DNA of 64,000 nucleotides. Source: Pseudomonadota bacterium (lineage in GTDB: Bacteria > Pseudomonadota > Gammaproteobacteria > Burkholderiales > Ferrovaceae). The notes under the pieces were generated by a model. The model was not told the origin of the DNA and searched no databases. It worked only from the letters and a program-made list of their open reading frames with translations. The stretch covers positions 30,316-94,315 of the forward strand of contig JAJZBQ010000007.1 in NCBI GenBank assembly GCA_021798835.1, given 5' to 3'. Shown here in pieces: positions 34,522 to 46,994 of this stretch (the stretch's first letter is position 1; each line of letters opens with the position of its first letter). Position numbers and translations under genes: made by a program.

Positions 34522-37218
34522 TCAGTTCAATCCGTAACGACGGATAAACCACGATTTAACGAGATGAGCCAGCGTCAAGTAGCCCAGCAAAATCGCCAAC
34601 AAATACGGCCAGAATTGCCATGGCAAAGGACTGAAACCGAGCGCATGGGCAAAAGGAGAATAAGGCAACCAGACCCCCACTGAGGAAATGACAAGACTGG
34701 TCAGGGTCATGGGTAAACTGGCACGACTCTGGATAAAAGGAACTCTCCCAGTACGTATGATATGAATAATCAAGGTTTGTGATAACAGAGACTCCACAAA
34801 CCAGCCACTCTGGAACAGAGATGCCCCCGCTACGGTATTGGTCTTGAAAACCCACGTCATGAGAGCAAACGTCACATAATCAAAAATCGAACTGATGGGT
34901 CCCATCATCAACATGAAACGCGTAATGTTGGCAATATCCCAACGTCGTGGTTGCGACAGGTATTCTTCATCCACATGATCGGTAGGAATGGCGGTTTGAG
35001 AAAAATCATAGAGCAAATTATTGGTCAGCACCTGAATAGCCAGCATGGGGAGGAATGGCAACCAGGCACTGGCACCCAGCACGCTGAACATATTACCAAA
35101 ATTGGAACTGGCTCCCATCTTGATATACTTCACGATATTGCCAAATACCTTGCGCCCCTCGATCACCCCTTCTTCAAGCACCATCAGGCTCTTTTCCAGC
35201 AGGATGATATCCGCCGATTCCTTGGCAATATCCACTGCTGTATCCACCGAGATTCCGACATCCGCCGCTTTCAGGGCCGGTCCATCGTTGATGCCGTCTC
35301 CCATAAAACCAACAACATGCCCGTTAATATGCAATGCCTTGATAACTCGTGCCTTTTGAGAAGGAGAGAGTTTGGCAAAGACCACAATCCGTTCCGCCGC
35401 TTCAGCCAGTTGAACATCATTGAGAGATTCGAGTTGTGCGCCAAGCATGATCTCATCCACCTTGAGACCGACTTCGTGGCACACCTTGCGTGTCACCACA
35501 TCATTATCCCCAGTCAATATTTTGACGGCCACCCCATGGCGATGCAGAGCCGCGATGGCCTCCCGGGCACTATCCTTGGGAGGATCGAGAAAAGCGATGT
35601 AACCCACCAATACCAATCCCTTTTCATCCTTCACACCATAGGTACGAGAACTGGATTCTGTCTCACGATACGCAATGGCGATGACCCGAAAACCATCCTC
35701 ATTGAGTTCTCGGGTTACTTGCAGTAATTGCCCCAAATACGATGCTTCCAGCAATTCAACGCGCCCATTCACCTCAGCATGGGTACAACAGGAAAACACT
35801 TCCTCCACGGCCCCTTTGCAGATCAACAGATGGCGACCACGCCCTTCCACCACCACGGACATGCGCCGCCGCTGGAAATCAAAAGGAATTTCATCCACCT
35901 TGCGATAGTCGACTCCGGCCTTGATACGCTCCGTCAGGCCTGCGTATTCGAGCACGGCCACATCCAGCAGGTTTTTCAACCCGGATTGATAAAAACTGTT
36001 GAGATAGGCATATTCCAGAACATCCTCATTTTCGTATCCATAGATATCGACGTGTTTTTCCAGGATGATCTTATCCTGCGTCAAGGTCCCCGTCTTGTCC
36101 GTACACAAGACATCCATGGCCCCAAAATTCTGAATGGAGTTGAGTCGCTTTACGATGACCTTCTTGCGCGACATGGCCAGAGCGCCCTTGCCCAGATTCA
36201 CCGTCACGATCATCGGCAACATTTCCGGCGTCAACCCTACCGCCACCGCCATGGCAAACAGGAAAGCCTCCATCCAGTCGCCTTTGGTAAACCCGTTGAT
36301 AAAAAACACCAGCGGGGTCATCACCAAAATAAAACGGATCATCAGCCAGGTAAACTGACGGATGCCCCGATCAAAACTGGTCATGGGTGCCGCTTCCGTC
36401 ACCAACTCTGCCAGTTGACCAAAATAGGTCTGGGCCCCGGTATACACCACCAATGCCGTTGCAGTTCCGCTCACCACATTGGTGCCCATGAAACAGATAT
36501 TGTTGTACTGCAAGGCATCCCGTTCCGGTCCACTCTCGGGTGCCGAAAATTTTTCCAGCGGCAAGGCCTCACCAGTCAGCGAGGACTGGTTGACAAATAA
36601 ATCCTTGGCCGTCAGCACACGGACATCAGCAGGGATCATGTCTCCCGCCGACAACTGGATCACATCCCCTGGAACCAACTCTTCGATAGGAACCTCGCGC
36701 CGTTGCGAACCCTGCGGATGCAAGTGGATATTGAAGTAACGGTTGACTTCGTCGGGAACTCCACTGCGGCGATCTTTGCGTAATACCGTCGCGGTAGTAC
36801 TAACCATCTCGCGCAGACGCTGTGCTGCATGAGTAGAGCGATATTCCTGCACAAACGTCAAGGTAATGCTGACCACCACCATCAAGGTGATGATGGTCGC
36901 AGCTTCCCGATCCCCCAGATACAGCGATAACGCCGCCAGAGCGATCAGCAACAGATTCAGCGGATTTTTGAAATAGGTGGCCAACTGGCGTAACGGCCCC
37001 ACATGGGCTTCCTGCGCCACCGTATTGGGCCCCATGCGTTCCAGGCGTTCCTCTGCCTCGCGATCCAATAATCCCTCTTGGGAACTGTCAAGACGACGCA
37101 ACGCCAGAGCAGACTCACATCGAGCGACTTCGGCAAGCAACGTAGTCTCTTTAGCGGAAGGTGCACCGGGGCTAGAATAGCCGCGGGGGGGTGCAACAAG
37201 GGTACGAAAATCTGCCAT
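34522..37218 (-). CDS. mgtA: Magnesium-translocating P-type ATPase
   Basis: 898 residues, P3B ATPase of the MgtA/MgtB type. The actuator loop is LTGEALP (214-220, TGEA instead of the commoner TGES). The phosphorylated Asp374 is in CTDKTGTLT, the nucleotide-binding region contains KGAVEE, and the hinge is GDGINDGPALKAADVGIS. Ten membrane helices are expected. A long, mostly disordered N-terminal leader of about 30 residues precedes the cation-ATPase N domain, as in MgtA. It imports Mg2+ at low external concentration. A good AGGAG ribosome-binding site precedes the ATG at 37218, and a Pho-box-like repeat lies 42 bases upstream. No mgtL-type leader peptide was identified. Confidence 0.94.
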   Translation of the reverse strand: MADFRTLVAPPRGYSSPGAPSAKETTLLAEVARCESALALRRLDSSQEGLLDREAEERLERMGPNTVAQEAHVGPLRQLATYFKNPLNLLLIALAALSLYLGDREAATIITLMVVVSITLTFVQEYRSTHAAQRLREMVSTTATVLRKDRRSGVPDEVNRYFNIHLHPQGSQRREVPIEELVPGDVIQLSAGDMIPADVRVLTAKDLFVNQSSLTGEALPLEKFSAPESGPERDALQYNNICFMGTNVVSGTATALVVYTGAQTYFGQLAELVTEAAPMTSFDRGIRQFTWLMIRFILVMTPLVFFINGFTKGDWMEAFLFAMAVAVGLTPEMLPMIVTVNLGKGALAMSRKKVIVKRLNSIQNFGAMDVLCTDKTGTLTQDKIILEKHVDIYGYENEDVLEYAYLNSFYQSGLKNLLDVAVLEYAGLTERIKAGVDYRKVDEIPFDFQRRRMSVVVEGRGRHLLICKGAVEEVFSCCTHAEVNGRVELLEASYLGQLLQVTRELNEDGFRVIAIAYRETESSSRTYGVKDEKGLVLVGYIAFLDPPKDSAREAIAALHRHGVAVKILTGDNDVVTRKVCHEVGLKVDEIMLGAQLESLNDVQLAEAAERIVVFAKLSPSQKARVIKALHINGHVVGFMGDGINDGPALKAADVGISVDTAVDIAKESADIILLEKSLMVLEEGVIEGRKVFGNIVKYIKMGASSNFGNMFSVLGASAWLPFLPMLAIQVLTNNLLYDFSQTAIPTDHVDEEYLSQPRRWDIANITRFMLMMGPISSIFDYVTFALMTWVFKTNTVAGASLFQSGWFVESLLSQTLIIHIIRTGRVPFIQSRASLPMTLTSLVISSVGVWLPYSPFAHALGFSPLPWQFWPYLLAILLGYLTLAHLVKSWFIRRYGLN

Positions 37219-37260
37219 GACATCTCCTGACCGGTCTCCCGATCATTCAGTCATGGCCAG

Positions 37261-37278
37261 ATGACAGGCAGATGACAG
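37261..37278 (-). promoter_or_regulatory. Pho-box-like direct repeat upstream of mgtA
   Basis: On the minus strand the sequence is CTGTCAT-CTGC-CTGTCAT, two exact 7-base repeats with an 11-base period, followed by CTGG. This equals the half-sites and spacing of the PhoB consensus (CTGTCAT, four bases, CTGTCAT/C). A weak -10 (CTGAAT or AATGAT) lies 10-13 bases downstream, the usual geometry when PhoB replaces the -35. The linker is GC-rich rather than AT-rich. Confidence 0.6.
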
Positions 37279-37426
37279 AAAACTCAGAAGGGTCGTTTAA
37301 AATCCAATAAAGGTAAACTGGAACACTCCAAGATGAGCTCCCTGACAAGACGAAGGCGCAATTTTCCATCCTTGCAAGGGGACTGTCAAGCGGTTTTACA
37401 CGATGATTCATCCCCTCTCTCTGCGA

Positions 37427-37455
37427 CTTGATTTTACGGTATGCCCCCCCATCTA
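37427..37455 (+). promoter_or_regulatory. Sigma-32 (heat-shock) type promoter of clpB
   Basis: CTTGATT (37427-37433), then 13 bases, then CCCCATCTA (37447-37455) matches the RpoH consensus CTTGAAA / CCCCATnTA closely. The predicted start falls near 37462, leaving a short leader with a CCGGAG ribosome-binding site at 37476-37481. Fits clpB being a heat-shock gene. Confidence 0.75.
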
Positions 37456-37487
37456 CAGGGCATGTCATTTCCTTTCCGGAGCCTGTC

Positions 37488-40067
<2,580 letters not shown>

Positions 40068-40074
40068 AAAAGGA

Positions 40075-40788
40075 TCACTCGTCTTCCGGCAAGGGAGGCG
40101 GGTGACCATCATAAATCAGACTGCGGCGCTTTTGCAGGTAAGCATCTCGCACAAACGCATAGGGATCCAGTGCCGCCGTTTCCAGAACGTTGGTCGCCGC
40201 CAACAAATTGGCCCGGGTGTTCACCACATCCACCGTCCCCACCTCCACCTGCTTGGTCAAGGTGGTATGCAAGTAGGGATAAATCGTCCAGGGATAGTCA
40301 CCCACCAACCCCAACGAATCTCTTAGAGTACTGGGACCCAAGACAGGCAGAACAAAATAGGCGCTGTTATCCCATCCCCAGATCGCCATGGTTTGCCCAA
40401 AATCTTCACGGTGACGCTCCAACCCCACGGGGGTCGCGACATCGAACAACCCCAGAATCCCCAACGTGCTGTTCAACAGAAAGCGCCCCCCGTCGGCCGC
40501 ACCCTGGGAAAACTTTGCCTGGAGAAAATCGTTGACTGCGGTACCCAGATCCGAGATATTGGCAAAAAAATGAGTCACGCCAGTCTGCACGAAATTCGGC
40601 AACACGGCATGGTAACCTTCCGCCACAGGCTTCATGAGGTAATGATCGAGCGTATCGTTGAAGGCATACATGGAGCGGTTATAAGACTGGTACGGATCAC
40701 TCTCGGTTTTTTGCCCTTCTGTCACCGTGGCACAACCCGTCAATCCCAGAATCGCCCCAGCCAATACACACCCCAACCAACCCCTCAT
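40075..40788 (-). CDS. mlaA: Phospholipid-binding lipoprotein MlaA (VacJ)
   Basis: 237 residues from the ATG at 40788, preceded by GGGAG. The signal peptide ends with the lipobox LTGC (Cys19). The conserved VacJ core follows: DPYQSYNRSMYAFND, NISDLGTAVNDFLQAKF, GGRFLLNSTLGILGLFDVA, then FGQTMAIWG and Y-F-V-L-P-V-L-G-P-S-T-L-R-D. MlaA sits with porins in the outer membrane and extracts misplaced phospholipids from the outer leaflet, passing them to MlaC. No mlaBCDEF genes are here. It lies 82 bases downstream of thrC on the same strand. Confidence 0.94.
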   Translation of the reverse strand: MRGWLGCVLAGAILGLTGCATVTEGQKTESDPYQSYNRSMYAFNDTLDHYLMKPVAEGYHAVLPNFVQTGVTHFFANISDLGTAVNDFLQAKFSQGAADGGRFLLNSTLGILGLFDVATPVGLERHREDFGQTMAIWGWDNSAYFVLPVLGPSTLRDSLGLVGDYPWTIYPYLHTTLTKQVEVGTVDVVNTRANLLAATNVLETAALDPYAFVRDAYLQKRRSLIYDGHPPPLPEDE

Positions 40789-40870
40789 ACCGAACTCCCT
40801 ATCCCGACCAAAAGTCTCCCAGCACGGAAAACTACAGTCGCCAGTATAAGCGGAAAAGTTTCCCAGATGG

Positions 40871-41989
40871 TTACAAAAATTGACCAATCAAATCGGCAAT
40901 GGGGCCTTTCTCCGCGGCGACAGCGTGGGTTGGCCGACTCTGGGCAATGGCCGTATCCGGATCTTTCAGACCATGCCCCGTCAAGGTTGCCACCACCGTA
41001 GCCCCTGGGCGTATGCGCCCGGCACGCAAATCCTTGATGAACCCAGCCAGTGAGGTTGCCGATGAAGGTTCACAAAAAATCCCCTCCGAGCGAGCCAGCA
41101 ACGCCTGTGCCGCCAGAATTTCCGGATCTGCACATTCGGCAAACCAGCCCCCCGATTCCTTCACCGCAGCCCAGGCCAAAGACCACGACATGGGGTTACC
41201 AATACGGATGGCTGTCGCGATGGTATCGGGCTGACTCACCGGGGCCCCGCGCAAAAATGGCGCAGCCCCTGCCGCCTGATATCCCAGCATGATGGGACGG
41301 CGAGTCGCCTGTGCGGTGCTTCCGTGATACGGACACTGTCCGTCACAATGGGAACAGGCTGCCGTCTGTTGATGCGTGGATTCACAGTAACCCATCCAGT
41401 GTGCGCTGATATTGCCCGCATTGCCCACCGGCAGGACATGGTAATCCGGCGCATCTCCCAGTGCCTCCACCACTTCGAAGGCAACGGTTTTCTGGCCCTG
41501 CAAGCGATAAGGATTCACCGAATTGACCAGGGCCACTGGCATCTCGGCAGAAATCTCCTGCACCAGACGCATCCCGTCATCAAAATTCCCCTGGATCTGC
41601 AACACCACCGCCCCATGCATCATGGCTTGCGCAAGTTTTCCCAATGCGATCTTGCCTTCCGGAATCAATACAAAGGATGTCATGCCTGCCCGAGCAGCAT
41701 AGGCAGCCGCTGCCGCCGACGTATTTCCCGTAGAAGCACAGATGATGGCCCGAGCGCCGGACTCCAATGCCTTGGTCACGGCCATGGTCATGCCGCGATC
41801 CTTGAATGAACCCGTGGGATTCAATCCCTCAAATTTAACCAATAGACGCCCGTCGAAGCCCAATTCACGGGGAAGACGCTGCAATTCAACCAACGGCGTG
41901 TTGCCTTCATTGAGGGTCACGATAGGCGTATCATCGGAAATCGGCAAGCGATCCCGATAACGGTGAAGCAAACCTTGGTAATGGTTCAT
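40871..41989 (-). CDS. thrC: Threonine synthase with a Cys-rich insertion
   Basis: 372 residues from the ATG at 41989; the ATG two codons earlier (41995) is too close to the GGAG site. This is the short ThrC type: EGNTPLV, then [13 protein letters not shown] with PLP Lys63, [31 protein letters not shown], and a C-terminal AVLTGHG-like segment ([13 protein letters not shown]). It converts O-phosphohomoserine to threonine. Between the PLP-phosphate loop and the [11 protein letters not shown] segment there is an extra stretch of about 16 residues holding Cys202, Cys212, Cys215, Cys219 and His222, which other members I know lack. It follows hom by 40 bases. Confidence 0.94.
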   Translation of the reverse strand: MNHYQGLLHRYRDRLPISDDTPIVTLNEGNTPLVELQRLPRELGFDGRLLVKFEGLNPTGSFKDRGMTMAVTKALESGARAIICASTGNTSAAAAAYAARAGMTSFVLIPEGKIALGKLAQAMMHGAVVLQIQGNFDDGMRLVQEISAEMPVALVNSVNPYRLQGQKTVAFEVVEALGDAPDYHVLPVGNAGNISAHWMGYCESTHQQTAACSHCDGQCPYHGSTAQATRRPIMLGYQAAGAAPFLRGAPVSQPDTIATAIRIGNPMSWSLAWAAVKESGGWFAECADPEILAAQALLARSEGIFCEPSSATSLAGFIKDLRAGRIRPGATVVATLTGHGLKDPDTAIAQSRPTHAVAAEKGPIADLIGQFL

Positions 41990-42029
41990 ATCCATATTCT
42001 CCAGATGAAGAGGGTAACTGAGCACAGGC

Positions 42030-43349
42030 TCAGGATGATAGAGATTCCAGCCGCAAGCGCACCACGGGGGCAGCAATACTGTCCAGCGCTTCAATCTGAT
42101 TGATGGCGGTATCGATGGCCTGCTCACGAGTCACATGGGTCAACATGATGACATCAACACGCGCCTCTCCCGCTCTCGGTTCCTTTTGCAGCATGGCCTC
42201 GATGGAAATTTTCTGGAGGGCCAGTATCCGGGTAATATCGGCGAGTACCCCTGGTCGATCCGTAGCACGCAAACGCAGATAGTAGGCCGTCTCGATCTCT
42301 GCAACAGGCAGTACTACCTCATCACGAACCTGATCAGGCTGAAAAGCCAGATAAGGCACCCGGTGACCCGGGGCTACCTGCCCCATGCGCGCAATATCCA
42401 CCAAATCCGCCACCACCGCAGAACCTGTGGGTTCGGCACCGGCTCCCGCCCCATAATACAACGTTGCGCCCACTGCATCACCCTTGACCAATACGGCATT
42501 CATGACCCCATCCACCTTGGCGATCAGACAACGTTCAGAAATCAGCGTCGGATGCACACGCAACTCAATACCACGGAGGGTGCGCTTGGCAATCCCCAGC
42601 AACTTGATGCGATAACCGAATTCTTCGGCATAACAAATATCTTCTGCTGTCAGGGATGAGATTCCTTCCACGTGGGCGCGTTCGAACTGAACCGGAATAC
42701 CGAATGCCATGGCGGCCAATAGACTCAGTTTATGCGCTGCATCCACGCCCTCCACATCAAAAGTCGGGTCAGCCTCAGCATACCCCAGTGCCTGCGCCTG
42801 ACTCAACGCCTCGGAAAATCCCATTCCCTGGTCACGCATCTGAGTCAGAATGAAATTGCTGGTCCCGTTGATGATGCCCGCCAACCATTGAATACGGTTA
42901 GCGGTCAATCCTTCCCGCAACACCTTGATGATGGGGATACCACCAGCCACGGCCGCCTCAAATCCCACCATTACCTCGTTGCGCCGAGCCACCTCAAAAA
43001 TTTCGTTGCCATGCACTGCCAACAGTGCCTTATTGGCCGTGACCACCGGTTTACCCAGTTCCAGCGCACGCAACACCAAGGTCCGCGCCGGTTCTTTACC
43101 GCCCATCAATTCAGCCACGACATCCACATCTTCCGCCTGAACCACTTCCATGGGATCGGTACACAACTGAACACGGCCGGCCGTTTTCTGGCGAACCCTT
43201 TCCAGATCCTGAGCACGAACGGCTGCGCGCGTCACCACGATGTCACGACCCGCACGCCGTGCAATCTCCTCACGATTTCGTTCCAGAATAGACCAGGTTC
43301 CTCCACCCACCACCCCCAGCCCCAACAACCCCACACGCAATGGTGTCAT
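42030..43349 (-). CDS. hom: Homoserine dehydrogenase
   Basis: 439 residues. The N-terminal NAD(P)-binding Rossmann segment is [12 protein letters not shown] (about 8-19). The catalytic domain has the family motif [18 protein letters not shown], an [16 protein letters not shown] segment, and the proton-relay Lys/Asp in [17 protein letters not shown]-terminal ACT domain (from about residue 355: [20 protein letters not shown]) likely senses threonine. It reduces aspartate semialdehyde to homoserine. It is coupled to alaC by a 4-base overlap (43346-43349), giving the alaC-hom-thrC order common in Betaproteobacteria. Confidence 0.96.
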   Translation of the reverse strand: MTPLRVGLLGLGVVGGGTWSILERNREEIARRAGRDIVVTRAAVRAQDLERVRQKTAGRVQLCTDPMEVVQAEDVDVVAELMGGKEPARTLVLRALELGKPVVTANKALLAVHGNEIFEVARRNEVMVGFEAAVAGGIPIIKVLREGLTANRIQWLAGIINGTSNFILTQMRDQGMGFSEALSQAQALGYAEADPTFDVEGVDAAHKLSLLAAMAFGIPVQFERAHVEGISSLTAEDICYAEEFGYRIKLLGIAKRTLRGIELRVHPTLISERCLIAKVDGVMNAVLVKGDAVGATLYYGAGAGAEPTGSAVVADLVDIARMGQVAPGHRVPYLAFQPDQVRDEVVLPVAEIETAYYLRLRATDRPGVLADITRILALQKISIEAMLQKEPRAGEARVDVIMLTHVTREQAIDTAINQIEALDSIAAPVVRLRLESLSS

Positions 43350-44530
43350 AGCACTCCATCCTTGCGAAACATATCTCGTAGTCCCCGAATGGCCTGACGG
43401 GTACGCGCCTCATTCTCAATCAGAGAAAAACGCACATGGCCATCCCCCAATTCCCCAAACCCCACTCCCGGCGACACCGCAGTATGGGCTTCCTGCAACA
43501 GTTTCTTGGAAAACTCCAACGATCCCAACGCACGGTAAGGCTCAGGAATTTCAGCCCAGACGTACATGGTGGCCTTCGGATTGGCCACATTCCACCCAAT
43601 ATGATGCAACCCCTGGACCATCACATCCCGGCGTTTCTGATAGGTCGAGCGAATGGTTTCCACACAATCCTGAGGACCTTCCAGTGCCACAATCGAAGCC
43701 ACCTGAATGGGCGTGAAGGTACCGTAATCGTGATAACTTTTCATGCGTCCCAGAGCCGCCACCAGGTCCCGGTTCCCCACCATGAACCCAACACGCCACC
43801 CAGCCATGCTATAACTCTTGGACAATGTAAAAAACTCCACCGCCACATCCTTGGCACCTGGCACCTGAAGAATGGAAGGAGCCCGATAGCCGTCATAAAC
43901 AATATCCGCATAGGCCAGATCATGGACCACATAAATGCCGAATTCACGTGCCATGGCCACCACCCGCTCAAAAAACGGCAAATCAACGCATTGCGTGGTG
44001 GGATTGCTGGGAAAATTGAGGATCAGCATCTTGGGTTTGGGATAGGAACCCCGTAGCCCTGCTTCCAGTTCTTCAAAAAAATCCGCTCCCGGAGTCATGG
44101 GGATATGACGAATATCGGCACCAGCAATCACCGGCCCATAGATGTGAATAGGGTAACTGGGGTTGGGGACCAATACCATATCGCCGGTGTCCAGCGCTGC
44201 CAGCATCAGATGGGCAATCCCTTCCTTGGAGCCAATGGTAAAAATGGCCTCAGTCTCATGATCCAGTTCAACCCCGTAGCGTTGCCGATACCAGTGACAG
44301 ATGGCCTTACGCACGCGCGGAATCCCTTTCGACAGGGAATAGCCATGGGTATCATTGCGTTGTGCCGCCTCCACCAATTTGTCCACAATATGTTGAGGCG
44401 TAGGCTGATCGGGATTCCCCATACCAAAATCGATGATATCTTCACCGCGTCGACGGGCTGCCGCCTTCAACTCTCCGGTGATATTGAACACATACGGGGG
44501 CAAACGCTGAATTCGAGGAAATGAGGACAT
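43346..44530 (-). CDS. alaC: PLP-dependent aminotransferase, AlaC type
   Basis: 394 residues, class I/II aminotransferase. [10 protein letters not shown] at about 36-45, the N of NFPSNPTTQ (about 163-171), Y in [11 protein letters not shown], and the PLP lysine in [14 protein letters not shown]. The C-terminal Arg is in [12 protein letters not shown]. Homologues in this position are annotated as alanine transaminase or LL-diaminopimelate-like aminotransferases; AlaC is the closest by motif. It makes alanine and glutamate interconvert with pyruvate and 2-oxoglutarate. Its co-operon with hom and thrC suggests a link to aspartate-family amino acids. Confidence 0.92.
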   Translation of the reverse strand: MSSFPRIQRLPPYVFNITGELKAAARRRGEDIIDFGMGNPDQPTPQHIVDKLVEAAQRNDTHGYSLSKGIPRVRKAICHWYRQRYGVELDHETEAIFTIGSKEGIAHLMLAALDTGDMVLVPNPSYPIHIYGPVIAGADIRHIPMTPGADFFEELEAGLRGSYPKPKMLILNFPSNPTTQCVDLPFFERVVAMAREFGIYVVHDLAYADIVYDGYRAPSILQVPGAKDVAVEFFTLSKSYSMAGWRVGFMVGNRDLVAALGRMKSYHDYGTFTPIQVASIVALEGPQDCVETIRSTYQKRRDVMVQGLHHIGWNVANPKATMYVWAEIPEPYRALGSLEFSKKLLQEAHTAVSPGVGFGELGDGHVRFSLIENEARTRQAIRGLRDMFRKDGVL

Positions 44531-44536
44531 GGGTCG

Positions 44537-44566
44537 TTGCGTGAACCAACAGGCAAAGGGTATGAT
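44537..44566 (+). promoter_or_regulatory. Candidate promoter for the Mth938-like gene
   Basis: TTGCGT (44537-44542), 18 bases, TATGAT (44561-44566), 36 bases before the ATG. On the opposite strand of the same gap TAAAAT could serve alaC. Both are imperfect. Confidence 0.35.
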
Positions 44567-44602
44567 TTTACCCCAAAGCCACTCTGTAGAAACATTTCAT
44601 CG

Positions 44603-44986
44603 ATGAAACTGGTTCAACACCACGATAATTCCCGCTACACACTGACCGGTCATGGTCCGGGGTTTGTCATGATCAACGACTTGCGCTGGACATCCCCTTT
44701 GATTCTCAGTCCCTCACGACTCCAGACCGACTGGGTTGTCGGCTTTTCCGACCTGACCAGTCAACATTTTGCAGATATCCTGGCCTTTGATCCCGAACTG
44801 GTCCTGTTCGGTAGCGGCACCCTCTTCCGTTTCCCGGATATTCCCCTGACCCGTACACTCATCGAGAACCGGATTGGCCTGGAAGTCATGGACACTGCCG
44901 CCGCCTGCCGCACCTATACGGTACTGGCCAGCGAAGGGCGGCGCGTGGTAGCGGCACTCATCATCGAGCCCATCACGGCTACTTAA
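44603..44986 (+). CDS. Mth938/Xcc1710-like (DUF498) protein
   Basis: 127 residues from the ATG at 44603. The fold family is recognised by FVMINDLRWTSPLILSPSRL (about 22-41, described in parts), W-V-V-G-F-S-D, and LVLFGSGTLFRFP, followed by the GLEVMDTAAACRTYTVLASEGR segment. These small alpha/beta proteins are widespread; the human relative NDUFAF3 assists complex I assembly, but the bacterial function is unproven. The gene is divergent from alaC and its 3' end overlaps the nlpD-like gene by eight bases. Confidence 0.88.
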   Translation: MKLVQHHDNSRYTLTGHGPGFVMINDLRWTSPLILSPSRLQTDWVVGFSDLTSQHFADILAFDPELVLFGSGTLFRFPDIPLTRTLIENRIGLEVMDTAAACRTYTVLASEGRRVVAALIIEPITAT

Positions 44987-45557
44987 CCACGTTTCCTGGA
45001 AAAAAGTTGCGTGGATCCAGAGATTTCCCGCCATGGCGAATCTCGAAATGCCAAGGTTTTCCGCGGTTTCCCGTACCAGCCGTCTCGGCGATCTTTTGCC
45101 CCTGCGTCACCACCTGCCCCTGCCGTACCAAAACTCGGGCATTCTGTGCATAGACACTCACATAATCATCCGGATGCTTGATGATGACCATCAACCCGTA
45201 ACTGGCGATACCATCTCCCACATAACTGACTACCCCATCAGCCGCCGCCACGACGGGCATGGGTTTACGGACAACCACATCTACCCCCAATGTCTTCGGA
45301 TGATAGATTCCCGGCTCATGAGCCAATGGCCAGGCCCACGTCAGCGGAGCCGTAGCCGGCTTGGCATGCCCGGTCTCGGCAGGCTTCCCTGACGTGGGGG
45401 GAACCACGGGAGCGATCACTGGCCGGGCCGCCGGCGTTTCGCCCACCGGAGCAGGCACCACCGTCGAGCAACCGCTCAACCCCAGCACTCCACTCGTCGC
45501 GACGATACCCAATACCCATTCCACCCCTTTGCGTTGCCTCGATTTCCTCACGCCCAT
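44979..45557 (-). CDS. nlpD: NlpD-like lipoprotein with degenerate LytM (M23) domain, no LysM
   Basis: 192 residues from the ATG at 45557, six bases after GAGGAG. The lipobox LSGC makes Cys30 the lipidation site. A Pro/Ala-rich linker follows, then an M23 domain from about residue 90: TLGVDVVVRKPMPVVAAADG, SYGLMVIIKHPDDYVSVYAQN, WHFEIRHGGKSLDPRNF. As in E. coli NlpD, the zinc-binding His residues are lost, so it should activate an amidase rather than cut murein itself. Unlike classical NlpD it lacks a LysM domain. It lies 19 bases after pcm; no rpoS follows. Confidence 0.88.
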   Translation of the reverse strand: MGVRKSRQRKGVEWVLGIVATSGVLGLSGCSTVVPAPVGETPAARPVIAPVVPPTSGKPAETGHAKPATAPLTWAWPLAHEPGIYHPKTLGVDVVVRKPMPVVAAADGVVSYVGDGIASYGLMVIIKHPDDYVSVYAQNARVLVRQGQVVTQGQKIAETAGTGNRGKPWHFEIRHGGKSLDPRNFFPGNVVK

Positions 45558-45576
45558 CCACATCTCCTCACACAAT

Positions 45577-46236
45577 TCAGCCCAGATCCGCCAACAAAGG
45601 CACAAAGTTGGCCGTATCCAACTTCTCCTCGATAATTTCCTGTCCAACACGCCGCACCAACATCAAATGTTGAACCCGCTGCCCCACCGGGATGATCATC
45701 TTTCCCTCTGGAGCCAACTGCTCCACCAATGCCGGAGGAATTCGGGGAGCTGCAGCGGCAACCACGATCGCGTCAAAGGGAGCGGCTTCCGGTAGCCCCT
45801 GAAACCCATCTGTGTGCTTCAAACGCAAGTTGCGAATTCGCATCGGCCACAGACGGGCGCGGGTTTTTTCCAGTAGCGCTCCCACGCGCTCGACAGAATA
45901 TACCTCAGCCACCAAGTGGGCCAATACCACCGCCTGATAGCCACACCCTGTTCCCACTTCCAGTACTTTGCGCACCCTGGGATCTCCAGCCCCCACCAAT
46001 TCCAGCATGCGTGCCACCGTAAAAGGGGCCGAAATGGTCTGACCAAATCCGATGGGCAATGCGGAATCCTCGTAGGCACGGCTGGACAAGCCCTCATCCA
46101 CAAACAGATGTCGCGGGACCGCCGCCATGGCGCTCAACACCGCTTCATCCGTCACCCCCTGATGACGCAGTCGCGTCACCATGCGGCCCCGCGTGCGTTC
46201 CGATGTCATCCCCGTACCCAATGCGTGGCGCATCAT
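45577..46236 (-). CDS. pcm: Protein-L-isoaspartate O-methyltransferase
   Basis: 219 residues from the ATG at 46236 (ATGA overlap with the surE stop). The ATG one codon later is equally possible, while one at 46248 would be deeper in surE. The SAM-binding motif [16 protein letters not shown] is present (post-I etc. as in Pcm), with [17 protein letters not shown], the isoaspartate-recognition segment, just before it. It methylates isoaspartyl residues for repair of aged proteins. The surE-pcm-nlpD order is conserved in proteobacteria. Confidence 0.95.
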   Translation of the reverse strand: MMRHALGTGMTSERTRGRMVTRLRHQGVTDEAVLSAMAAVPRHLFVDEGLSSRAYEDSALPIGFGQTISAPFTVARMLELVGAGDPRVRKVLEVGTGCGYQAVVLAHLVAEVYSVERVGALLEKTRARLWPMRIRNLRLKHTDGFQGLPEAAPFDAIVVAAAAPRIPPALVEQLAPEGKMIIPVGQRVQHLMLVRRVGQEIIEEKLDTANFVPLLADLG

Positions 46237-46994
46237 GCATCGACCCAACGACGCAAAGATTCTAAACGCGCGTAATGGGTCAGATCCACCTGCAATGGGG
46301 TCAATGACACCTGGCCTGATGCCACCGCATGAAAATCCGTTCCCACCCCAGCATCGGCCACAGGCCCGGCCGGGCCTACCCAGTAAATCTTTTCTCCCCG
46401 AGGGTTGGTGTCTTCGATCACCGGCTCTGCCTTATGACGACGCCCCAACCGCGTTACCTGATATCCTTTCAAGGAGGCATAGGGAATATTGGGCACGTTG
46501 ACATTGACCAGTGTCGCTTCGGAAAAAGGCTGATGTGCTACACGCTGCACCAGTTCTGCCGCAACCCGACCCGCCGTCTCGAAATATTCAGGCTTGGGAA
46601 TTTCCCCAGCCAGACCATAGGCCAATGATATGGCAAAGGATGGGATACCGAGCAAAAACCCCTCCGTTGCCGCCGCCACAGTCCCGGAATAAAGGGTATC
46701 ATCACCCATGTTGGCCCCATGATTGATGCCAGATACAATCACATCAGGGCGCCAGCTCAACAAACCAGTCACCGCCATGTGCACACAATCGGTGGGGGTG
46801 CCGTTAAGACGATAAAACCCATTGGCCGCACGACGCAGCATCAAGGGGCGATCCAGCGTCAGAGAGTTGCTGGCACCGCTGCGCTCCATGTCGGGGGCAA
46901 CCACCGTAATCTCTCCCAGTGGTTCCAGTGCCGCCACCAACGCGGCCAGACCGTCCGAGAAATAACCATCGTCATTACTCACCAGGATTTTCAC
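46233..46994 (-). CDS. surE: 5'/3'-nucleotidase SurE
   Basis: 253 residues from GTG 46994, which overlaps the lpdA stop (GTGA) and has an AGGAA site. The first residues read (M)[14 protein letters not shown], with the metal ligands Asp8 and Asp9, and the next ligand region is [34 protein letters not shown] carries the conserved Asn. It is a divalent-metal phosphatase acting on nucleoside monophosphates. An ATG at 47027 inside lpdA gives a non-homologous leader and was rejected. Confidence 0.96.
   Translation of the reverse strand: MKILVSNDDGYFSDGLAALVAALEPLGEITVVAPDMERSGASNSLTLDRPLMLRRAANGFYRLNGTPTDCVHMAVTGLLSWRPDVIVSGINHGANMGDDTLYSGTVAAATEGFLLGIPSFAISLAYGLAGEIPKPEYFETAGRVAAELVQRVAHQPFSEATLVNVNVPNIPYASLKGYQVTRLGRRHKAEPVIEDTNPRGEKIYWVGPAGPVADAGVGTDFHAVASGQVSLTPLQVDLTHYARLESLRRWVDA

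Noticed and set aside
37295..37318. GTTTA...TAAAC inverted repeat upstream of mgtA as a PhoP box or Mg2+ sensor
   Set aside because: PhoP boxes are direct repeats of GTTTA with 11-base period; this is a short inverted repeat with a 14-base gap and is likely by chance. No mgtL-like Pro codons were seen either.
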